DNA from: Culex pipiens pallens
Lineage: Eukaryota; Arthropoda; Insecta; Diptera; Culicidae
Direction: 5' to 3'
Length of the DNA: 64,000 nucleotides
Assembly (NCBI RefSeq): GCF_016801865.2
Contig: NC_068939.1
Span: forward strand, 156,308,240 to 156,372,239
Both the position numbers and the translations under genes were made by a program. Below, piece by piece: positions 49,601 through 61,600 of this stretch (its first letter is position 1; each line of letters opens with the position of its first letter). Below the pieces are notes generated by a model, which ran no database searches, was not told the origin of the DNA, and saw only the letters and a list, made by a program, of their open reading frames with translations.

Positions 49601-52600
49601 ACAATGAAATTTTAAGTCAGATAATGTACTTACATTGAAAAACAGTCGATTGTACGAAGTTTCCTCGATCGATAAGTGAAGGTCACTTTCCAACAATTGT
49701 TCTAATGATTTGATAGTTTTGGCAGGTAGAACTAATAGAAATCCAAGTAGGAAAGATGAATAAAATTGATAAATTATAACACTGAACAAAAGTAAAGCAA
49801 TAATAATCATTCGAAAAGAAAGCAGAACGGTTTTGATTGAGATCCCTTGTTGGCACAAGAATCCAAATATGATTAATGTCACGTTGATTTTATCGAGCAC
49901 ATCAACTGTTGATCTCAATTTGGTGACCAGTAGGAAAGCAATAACGGATGTTATCAATGCTGCAACAATTGCAAACCACAAAAAGCTTTCAAAAGCTTGG
50001 AAAAACACGTTCGTCGTCGAGCTGTATTTTGGATGACGAAAAATGATTAAAAATTTGGCAACTGATATAACTCCAACCGCTGTATAAGAACCCAGACGAT
50101 CCAACTGTAATGCTAGAGGCATGCTAGAAACATCCACTAAATTCTGCTGCAGCTGGCCCACAGTGCCCTTAGTTGAGTTGGTTCCGAGATATTGCAGGCC
50201 CCAACCTAACGTTAGGATGAATTTCACTCTGTGAAACAACAAGCAAATTGTTATGTTTTAATTGATTGATGGTAGCACCTTAAACTCGCTTGAAGTTGTG
50301 ATGATGACTAAGCAGGTGGACTATTCTATATCCAAATCTGTCCACTGCCCATTGGTTAGGACGGTCCATGCTTTGTAAATGCTCTTCTAGTGTGGTATTC
50401 CATTTGACTCCCAAAATCTGTTATATTGATAATTATTCGATGAAAGTACTTTTATCGCCATTTTGCACTCATACAGAGACAGCAGTTTTTAGAGTAATGC
50501 CTTTCAAATCTTTTCTATTCAGATAAGACTTGGTATTGCAAATCAACTGCAATCCTTTATCAGGAGTCCATAATCCAATGAATGTAACATTTAGTTTACC
50601 ATGTTGCCTTTTAACTGTGTTGAATATTTCAAACAAGCTATATCTTTCCAATTGGTTTTGATTAGACAACGCAATCGTAATTTTGGAGTCGACGTTTAAA
50701 TTTTGATTCTTCATTCTTTCAATGACATTTCTCAGACGTGATCGAGACATGAGTATCCAATGATAAGAACCATTAAAATATCCATGCAACGAACTAAATT
50801 CCATCAATTTCATAATACCAGAACACTCCAGATCGACAATTACACACATCCTATGATGTCTCGAGTTCATAATCCGCGTATGATCTTCGTAGAAACAATC
50901 TGAATTCATTTGCAAAATTTGGATAAATCCAGAAAAGTTTGTGCTTAAATGCTTGAAAAAGTCAACTGATGTAACATTACAGTCATGCAAAAGTGCCACA
51001 TTTAATCGTTCTCGTTGCATAACTTCCAAAATCAGCCCGGACTGGCTTTCAATAACTGATAGAAATGAAACCAGGATAAACGATAGAAGCAGCATGGTTC
51101 TCTCCCTTTGTTGAACTGCAAAGCATTCAGTAACTGCTCCTGGTAAAACAATGTTTTACCAACTTTCTGCTTTGCCGAATTGATTATTATGAATATTTTA
51201 CTCAAATTTCACCCTAAGATTGTCATCACTTATATCATTGATAAATGGTCTGGAAAAGTGGATGTGTTGACATTGCCTTGACAGTGTATTTTTGGTTTCC
51301 AACATGGACACAGTGAAAAACATTATATTAGTCTTCTTTTTTCTCTTAAAACTTTGTGAAAGTGTTAATTAGTTAGGTTGATTTTTTTAATTTTTCAGAA
51401 CCTTATGAATTATCATAAGTAATACAAAGAAATACATTTCTCTTGTAGTGTACACATCAAATGGATGATCTTGCCACAAGAATGTGCAAAAAAGTAACCA
51501 ATTTGTTGTATTAAGTATGCTTGAAGGATCATTACCATGTCAACAGAAAAATGGTAATTGATTTTGTTTGAAAGGGACCATCCATAAACTACGTGGACAC
51601 CCTAAGGGGGGGGGAGGAATTTAACACCGTTCAAGAGCTGCTGCTTCAGTACAAAGTACAATTCTACACGCACGATCGACGAAGCGAACGCACAGTGGAT
51701 CCTCTCCGAACAAAGGTGTGACAAAATTAAAAAAAGTCAGATATTCTATCAAATATGTCATATTAGGGTGATTTTCGGCAGCTGAATTCAAAAAATACAT
51801 TTATTTTTTCATGAAATAAAATCTAAGTGCATTAGGGTGGTTCATAAATTATTATTTTTTAAATATTTTTTTTAATTGCTGAAATTGTATTTTTTTATAT
51901 CAATAGTAGCTTGGAATTTTGATTTTGTGTGTGTGTAAATCTTAACAAATAAAATGTTAGGGTGGTACCATATCACAATGATCCATAACCGAAATTTTGT
52001 TAAACAAAATTCGCAGATACCACACTTTTAAATAACAGCTTTGTTATCTTCCGAAAAGTTGATCAGGGTCAGTACAGTAGTAACGTTAGGGTGGTCCAGT
52101 TAATAGGGTGTTCCAAAATTTGTGTATTTGAGGAAAAGTGTTATTTGGCTTCTATGAGATTATCATAACATTTTAATTTTAGTAGTATCTGTAGTTTAGG
52201 TTGAAAAAGATCAGAAGAAATTTCTAGAGTTTTTTAAAGGTGAAACAATATAAATTAAAGTACCTTTAAAAAAACTCTAGGTTTGTGTTGAGGCCAACGA
52301 AAATTTGATTTCAAGTTTTTATCTCCTTCCCCTTTCGAATATTCTACCTACAAAATTAATAAATCATTAACTTTTTTGCAGTAGAGTTATTAATTAAAGT
52401 AATTTATGATACATTCTAATTTATAAAGTTGAGAATAAAGTTTTCAATTTTATTTATTTTTTATTTCCCATCTTTCCTCTTCTCTTCATCCACGACTAGA
52501 GCCAAGGTCTGCTCTGCTTTTTATGTACTAAGCTACACATAAAAATAGGTAAGGTAAAAACTGCTTTTAGGAAGACTTTTTGGGACAGTTGAAAAAAAAA

Positions 52601-55600
52601 TCTTTTATGGTTAGGATTCCCACAAGAAAGTCTATCGTATCAAAAAAAAGTATGTACCGTCATCAGGGGTGACATTAGGTCTGGGGGTGAGATTGGGTCA
52701 TACAAATTTTAGCAATTATGTTTGACTGTATCTCACCCACCAGACCCAATGTCACCCCTGATGACGGTATTCATTAAAATGTTTGCAATTGCTCATTAAG
52801 TAATATGTTTATCACTGCCCGCATCACTTTGTTCCAATAATTCTCCACGCAGATACACATCGTAGCTTGTGTGCTATCTTGTGACACGTCCTATCTTTTT
52901 CAGCAGACGGGTCACAAGATAGCACACAAGCACATGTGAAATTTTACGATAGAAAGTATTTTCGCCGTTGAAGTTTTCAGTCATTCCAACAGGAATATTT
53001 AACCAAGTCATAAAAAAAGACGAGGGAGAGTGGGGGGGGGGGTAATCTTGGTACACTAAGAAATCCTAAATCAAGTATTATTTTAGTACATTTGTTGAAT
53101 TCTTGAATATGAAGAAAAATCATAAGGCGATTGCCATATCTGACTTTTTGATCCGATTCGTGAATAGAGTAGAGAAGTTCCACTTTGACTTTTTTTTAGA
53201 AACATACAAATTTTGATCTTTCGAGCAAGTATGAGCAAAATTTGCTATACATAGTCTAAAAGTACATTAAATTTCATGATAGAAACTGCATACGAGACTT
53301 TGGTCACACCCGTACAAAATTGTTCCTGAAGAGTTGAAATTCGAAAAAATCTTGAAAATAGTTAATGCTTTCTTTCGTTTGAATAGCTTAAAAGGGGGGA
53401 GGGGTCAATCAAAATTCCAAGAACAGTAAAATTAACAAATTTTAAATACCTTTCGAATGCAGCCAAAAGAATCAAATTTGGTTCAAAATTGGCTGAGTTA
53501 TGCAAGTTTTAAGAAAAAATATTTTTTGCGAATTTTGATGTTCCAGCTACATGAAATAACAATAATGTCTGCACTCTCAAAGCCGCCAAAAATTCAAATT
53601 CCATCCAATCTTGCTCAAAATTTGGGAAAGTGTTTTTGAAGGTATGAGAAAAAATAGAAAAATACTAACACTACTGAAATTTAACTTTCATTTTTTGATT
53701 TTTGTCACACCTGGATCCACTGTGGAACGATCCCACCGTTCTGCGAGGACTCCCAGAAGTGGATGTGGAGATTATCAAGAATCGACTCAAGGAGGACCAT
53801 AACCTTGATGTTTTGGATGTAAAGGCCAACAAGCGGAAGGAAAAGTCCACCGTGGGTGAAACCCCATACATTGTCTTCTTTCCCAAGGCACACACGAACC
53901 TCAAGAAGCTGAGTGCAATGAAGAAAATGGGACCAGTCATCGTCCGATGGGAGGCCTACCGGAATACGCAACCCAACGTGACCCAGTGCAGGAATTGCCT
54001 CCGCCTGGGACACGGAGCCAAGAATTGTTATCTTAAAAGCCGATGCAACAACTGTGGGCGATTCCACAAAACGGAACAGTGTAAAGACGAAGTAACTCAA
54101 TCCAAAAAATATGCTAACTGCTCTGGATCTCACGAGGGTCTGGACCGTAGTTGCCCCAAACGTGCGCAGTTCATCCAGTCGAGGCAGCAGGCGTCCAAGC
54201 CGAAACCGCCAGCATGGAAGAAGGACAAACAGAGTCCGGTGGTACCGTCATTCTCCGCGGCGGGTTTCCCTCCGCTGCCGGTTCCGGTCCCGATCCCGGA
54301 TAAGCTGAAGAAAACAGATCCACAATCCGCAGCTGATGCAGGAAGCAGTCAAGGAAACACTGAAAAACTCTTTAAGGGTGCACAGCATCCAAGGAAGTTG
54401 TTGTCTTCTTATTCCAAAATTATCAAACCTACGGACCCAACCCTTCAACAAAGAGATTGTAAAATTAGTCAAACTTTGTTGTAAATTACTTTGTGAACAG
54501 TACATTAGGGGATGAATAAAAAAATATTTCCCGTAGTTTTGAAGATACTAAAATGGCTGTAGCAAAAATCTAGGTGCAAAAGCTCTGGTTGATGTGGACC
54601 GTAAAACAAAATCTTATGAAAATGTACATAGCTTGTGTTGCTCTAACATTTTAGAGCATTTTAGAGTGATGATCAATTATCTTCTAAAATGATCAACGGC
54701 TTAACTTTAAGAAATCGTTATTTCACAGTTTTACATGCGATAAAGTCAGAATGCATAATTTATTTAAAATCTCCAATTTGCTACTCAAATATGATGAATC
54801 ATTGATGATGCAAGTTACCAACAAAACCTTATAACTATGTCACTAGCCCTGTCAAAAGCTGACAAGAACGTTTTACTAGCAAATGACCAATCAATCAACT
54901 GGTTGGTTTGCACGATGTTTGAATTTATCATGGATAGCTTAATATAATGATAAGTCAATCCAATCAACCAATCACTAGACATTCATAACTAGCCCAGTAA
55001 TGGTAAACATAAAGCTCATCGTTGAGTTTTTCGCTCTTCGTTACTTAAAATCGTTTATTCTATTTGACTGTTCGACGAATATTTCGGGTTAGACTTCCTT
55101 CGATATTGATTAAGCGTGAAACTAATCTCAATTTACTCCAGATCTTCATTCTGCCGTACACTACTCTAGCGTTCATTTCAACGGTACCATGCAAATTGTC
55201 AACATTTCTAGGGAAGTTTCTTACTCCGACAAAATGAGCTCAATTCGCAACGATTTGGGACTCGTCGTGGACGCTAGTTGTGAGCAAACTGAGAATCTTT
55301 TCAACGTTATGTCTCGAAATTCCTTTTTTAATGCATCTTACGAGTGGTTGATTTTTTCAAGAAATGCCATCAATAGTTCATTTCGTCTTCTTCGACGCCA
55401 AAACTTGAACGTGGATTCGAGGGTGGTGCTTGCTGAAGAACATTCATTTGGGGAGTTTTTACTGTTTGATGTGTACAATACGTTGTTTAGTAGAAATGGT
55501 AAGTTTCACGTTACATTAGAGGGACGTTGGAATGAGGTGCGCGGATTCAGTATTGACTGCAGGCAGAGCCTGTACGATCGGAGGCACGACTTTCAAAACG

Positions 55601-58600
55601 TGGCAATTTACGTTGTTTTCACCGTAAGTACAGCTGAGGATGTGAATTGTGTGTGACGAGTTGTATTGGATTTTTTTCTACAGGATTTGAGATATAAGCA
55701 TAATAGAACAATTTTGGAGAGATTGGAAACCAATGAGCCTCTACAAGATTTCGCATTGTGGCGATTTTCTTACCACTATGTTCAGATGCTCATGATGAAG
55801 CATAATTTTCGGTAGTTTGTTTCAAGTTATGTTACAAAGTCATACATTTACTCGCTTAAATTGCAGAGTTCAATACATAACCACGCCCGGTTGGGGTAGT
55901 CAATCTAGCATGGCTCACAAAAACAGTACTGGTTTACTCGGACAACTCAAACTTAGACAAGTGGACCTATCAGTGAATATGGTGTACGTGTACCAAGATC
56001 GGATTGCAATCGTGGACTACAGCGTTGTTGTAGCAATGCACAAGTTAGTGAAAATAGTTAATTTCTATCAAAAATATCTACTCATAGATTCTTCATCTAC
56101 AGCTGCCGGTTCGTATTTCGACATCCGAGGCGCTCCAATACTCGAATCACCTTCTTGCAACCCTTCGATAACAGTGCCTGGCTTGGGTTGATCACCGGTT
56201 TAACCGTAGCTGGAGTGGCCCTCTTTTGTGCCTTCCGACTGGAGCGAAAATTTCCTTGGAATATTTCCAGAACATCTCAAGAGTATCTTTTAACAATTCT
56301 AGGATTTATCTGCTTACAAGGATTCGCTGGAACAACGTTCTTAAACGCCTCGAAGGTCATCATAGTCGTGATGCTTTCATGTGCATTAATAATTTATCAG
56401 TACTATAGCTCATTCATCATTGGGTCTCTACTAACGTCCCCACCGAGATATCTCAACACAATTCGCCAGCTTATTTCCAGCGACCTGGAAGTCACGATCG
56501 AGAATCTGTTCTACCTTTGGGAGTTTTACAATGTAACTTTCAAAGCATATTCAAGTTAATTAATTTCTCACCGATTGTTAAACAACTTCCAGCGGACTAT
56601 CAATCCAGAAGTTGAAGAACTGTTTCAGAAGAAAATCCTTACTGGTTCAGAATCATCTACGGATGTCATCAGTGGAATCCAGAAGATCAAAAAAGGTGGT
56701 TTCGCAATGCAGTGCGACATTGGATATGCATATCCCATTATAAAAAGTACGCTTATCCAGGTGAAGTTTAGTTAATTTCAAACAATAGTTGTAACATTCC
56801 CCCGCCAGGAACGTTTACGGATGACGAAATATGCGACCTGCAGGAAATCGAAGTTTACTCCAAGAAACCGCTTCATCTACCGCTGCCCAAGGGTTCGCCG
56901 CTGAAGCAGTTTTTCCGGGTGACGTTGCGAAAACTTATCGAGAGTGGAAGTGGTCCGTACTTCGAGCGGGAATTTTTCAGCCAGAAACCAGCCTGTTCGC
57001 GCGACTCGCTGGAACAAGTGGCCCAAATCGAGGTGGTCCAAGTGGTGCACGTGTTTTACATCCTAGCCATGGCAATGGTGGTTTGTCTTATTTTGCTGGT
57101 GGTCGAGCAGATCTACTATCGATCCAATCAACGGCGGGAGCGGTTGGCTCCTTACATGTCTTGAATAAATTTTGCAGTTGTATTCCTATTCCGATTAAAT
57201 AGAAGCAATCTAAATAAAACTAACCTACAAACTCAAACAAACTAATCCCTCCCATCAATCAGCAAATTCAGTAGTTGAACCCTTAACTTTGTCCAACCTC
57301 TAGTGTGTACGTGCACCCAAGGGGCATTATGTATACCTAGCAGTACATAATTACTAGGGTGGCTTGAAGTTGTATGGGAAAATTTTAAAATGGACTAATT
57401 CAATCAGAACAAGCATTTTCCGGTCCCATTTGGGCCCCCAAACAACCCCCCAAAATTTGGGAGCGATTGGGTTTGACCCGGCTTTCCGCAAAGCGAATCA
57501 AAATTGTATGGAAATTTGTATGGGAAAACCCTCTTTTTTACATTTTAATTTTTATCATTTTCATTTTTCTTTCAATTTAAAAACTAACACCGTAGAAGTA
57601 TAGCCCTGAATGTCCTCTAAAACTTTCCCGAAGAAAGTATGGTCCTATCCTGCTTCTGGAAAAAGATACAGAGTTAAAAGAGGCATTTCAAAATAAGTGC
57701 TGAAAATTATATTTCTTGCCAACACTGCCAGTACTTCGGTAGATATTTCGAAATCTTATTTTTTAACGTAATAAGGAAGTTACCTAGCAAAATGGTGTCT
57801 TAGGAAAAGTTGTTGTATATGAATGTGGCTTTTATTTAAAATTATTGACATGCAGGGTGACACACCTACAGGGTGTCAACCAAGCCCTAACTTCTACTAG
57901 TGACCTTTTAAAGCGTTGGTGTCTTAGGAAAAGTTGTTAAGCTACTTATTCGAAGAAATTTTGACATGGTTGGAAGACAGGGTGGCACATCTACAGGGTG
58001 TCAACCCATTTCTCGTTTCTATTTAAGACCATTTTGACCACTGTAAAGTGGGCGAAAAAGGGCACAAATCGCAAATTAGGCCTGCCACGCAAAAGGAGGC
58101 TGAACAAAAATTCGTCAAAAGTCATTTTTTCACGTAAAATTTTCTGGGGAATCGATTGCACATGATAAAAACACGGTAAAAAAGTTTAGATGCTAGTTTG
58201 GCAACTTTCTGATACGTTGTATTTTTTCTGTAAATTGCTCTATAAAATAAAAGGAAGCTGAATAATGGATTTTTTTTCTGTAGAAGTGTTCAGGACATTT
58301 GAGCAATCTCTACAAAATCGGCCGATTTGGCTCAAACTTTGTGGAGGCTTTCCCTACATTAAAGTAGCCATTTTGTGTTATTGGTTCACTTATACAAATA
58401 TCCATACAATTTTGGCAGCTGTTCATACAAAAATGGTACGTAAATATTAAAAAATCTGTAACTTTTAAAGATTTTTTTTATTGATTTGGTGTCTTGGGCA
58501 AAGTTGTAGATTGATGAAGACTATTCCGAAGAAATAGAAACATGGACAAAAGCTGGGGATTTTTTTTAATTAACTTTTTTTTAACAAAAAATCTGTTTCC

Positions 58601-61600
58601 CAAAATCCGTATTTTTAAATCTTTGATCTTTTTATGTTTTAGGTGACAAAACCCCGCATGTTTTAAGCCATTCAGAAGGTACTTAAAATTTGTTTACCTC
58701 ATTTTTTATGTAAAATTAAATTTGCAAGATTAGAAACTGTTTTTAATCATACGCAATCGATTCCCCAGGAAATTTTATGTGAAAAACTGACTTTTTACGT
58801 TATTTTGTTCCTTTTGCGATTTGTGCCCTTTTTCGCCCACTTTACAGTGATCAAAAAGGTCTTAAATAGAAACGAGAAATGGGTTGACACCCTGTAGATG
58901 TGCCACCCTGTCTTCCAACCATGTCAAAATTTCTTCGAATAAGTAGCTTAACAACTTTTCCTAAGACACCAACGCTTTAAAAGGTCACTAGTAGAAGTTA
59001 GGGCTTGGTTGACACCCTGTAGGTGTGTCACCCTGCATGTCAATAATTTTAAATAAAAGCCACATTCATATACAACATCTTTTCCTAAGACGACATTTTG
59101 CTAGGTGACTTCCTTATTACGTTAAAAAATAAGATTTCGAAATATCTACCGAAGTACTGGCAGTGTTGGCAAGAAATATAATTTTCAGCACTTATTTTGA
59201 AATGCCTCTTTTAAAAACTCTGTATCTTTTTCCAGAAGCAAGATAGGACCATACTTTCTTCGGGAAAGTTTTAGAGGACATTCAGGGCTATACTTCTACG
59301 GTGTTAGTTTTTAAATTGAGTGAAAAATGAAAATGATAAAAATTAAAATGTAAAAAAGAGGGTTTTCCCATACAAATTTCCATACAAATTTGAATCGCTT
59401 TGCGGAAAGCCGGGTCAAACCCAATCGCTCCCAAATTTTGGGGGGTTGTTTGGGGGCCCAAATGGGACCGGAAAATGCCTGTTCTGAAAATTCGATCATG
59501 TCGAGCCACCCTAATAATTACCGTGCCATGCTGGTAAAGTTTTCAATTAATTTTCCGCCAAAGCTATAGGGAAACACTCGGCGCGAGGATGAGAGTATTT
59601 GAAATCCAATCAACCACGAACGACGGAGGAGCAGCCTTTCAATCAATGCTGGGTATAATAGTGGGCTTAAAGGGCGACCTTATGGTGAGTCTGTAGTAAA
59701 TAACCGCGTTGGAAGTAGGGTATACGTTATCCATTAGTGGACCCCTTTCCTGTAGTGGACCCTCTGAAGAGTTTTTGATGAAAAATTCAATAAAATCACA
59801 ATTTTAAGCCTGTTGTTGTCTACAAATATTTTATTTGGCATGTTCAGCATCATTTAGAACAATGATGACTGACATTGAATTGTCCTTTTCACCAAATTAA
59901 GTGTTTTGAGTTCGACATCTGAAATCAGCCATGGCCACTAGCATTTTCACAACAAAACTGCATTTATATTTTATGATTGAATTAACTACCTATCCAATCA
60001 TTTTTTGACTGATTATTTAACTTCAGCAAGTCGGAATAATGTAAGTTTAAGAAACTTTACTAAAATAAAGCGAAGAACTGCTCATTTTCGACCAAAAATT
60101 AGGAGGGTTCTATATAGGACAACGAAAATCAAAACTTTTCCAAAAGTGGACCCCCCTTAATTTAACCTTCAAAAATGAAGAAAACTGTGTATTTAAGCAA
60201 ACGTTTCTCTTAAACAAACAGTAAATGCTTGTTGTTATCAACCTAAACGCATATTTTGTTCAATTATGAGTATAAATATAGCAGTTTTCATGTTAAAAGT
60301 ATCAAAAAAGCTGAAGCCTTAAGAATTTATTCATTCAATTCAATTTGTGTTTATTAGTAAATAATCAATTTACAATTTCGTGTTTCTTATAACCTAATAG
60401 AGTTTGGAGTTCCTTTCAACTATGGTTTGCACTATAATTCATTTAGATGTAATTGGATATTCTAATTCTTACAATGGATTTGGCAAGAGAAGGAAAAAAT
60501 AAAAAAAAAACCTTCGAGATAATAATTTATAATTTATCAAAACTATAGTTAATTGTACTTAACTGAAGCATCATAATTGCAGTTTTGAATGATATTTTAT
60601 AATAATAAATCAATAACAAAACTTTTTTTTTTAAATAAACATGTGTGGTTTTACCAGCAACTCTAAACAAATCTATTGTTTTATTTCGGTCGACCATTAA
60701 TGTAATTAAGGCCGTTGCAAATATTTTTTGAAGTTTATGTCCCTCGACTCTGACCAAAGTCGAGGGGGGGGGGGGGGAAGCAAAAATATAAAAAGTATAA
60801 AAATTGAAGTAACGAGCCATGGTTTCAACATTTTAATGAAAAAGTGTTCTAAAATGCACTATACACCTGTCCAGTTGTTTTGCCATCATTAGTTTCCAAA
60901 ATATCTAAGTATTGACGAAAATTTTATTTGTTTGCGAAAAATATATTTTTTGCGGTGCTGTACATTGGAAATTCATAAAAAATCATTTTTTTTTAAACAA
61001 GTCCAAACATGCTAAATATGATTTTTGTTAATTAGACTTCTATTTTCATGGAAATTTTTGAAGTTTATTGGGGGGGCGACATAAACTTTAAAAAATATTT
61101 GCAACGGCCTAATATGAAAACAAATGCATCAAAAATAATTTTTTTTTTCAAATTATTTTTAGGTTTACAATAGTTTTGAAACGTTTTCTGTGATCTTTTT
61201 CGGAAATAAATGTGTTAATGTCTGTTAGGTTTTTTGTTGTTTAAAGCCAAATTTGTGAACAAAACATATTTGGTTATGATGAAAAGTGAGCAAAATCCAT
61301 CTTTTATTCATTATATCTATCATTAGACCTACACCATGCATCAAAACATCAAATATCGGTTAAAATTGGTATAAAAATAACAGTTTGGCTATAGTGGACC
61401 CGGGTCCACAATTGGATTGTGGACCCGGGTCCACTATAGGAAAAGCGGGTCCATTACAGGCAAAAAAAACTTTTTTTCAAATGGCTATTTTTCTGCTCAA
61501 AAACAAATAACTGATGAAACAAATAGTTAAAATTGTTCAAAAGACTTCAGATTTCATTGTTTTGTATAAAGGGTTATGAAAAAGTGCTTAAAATATTGAA

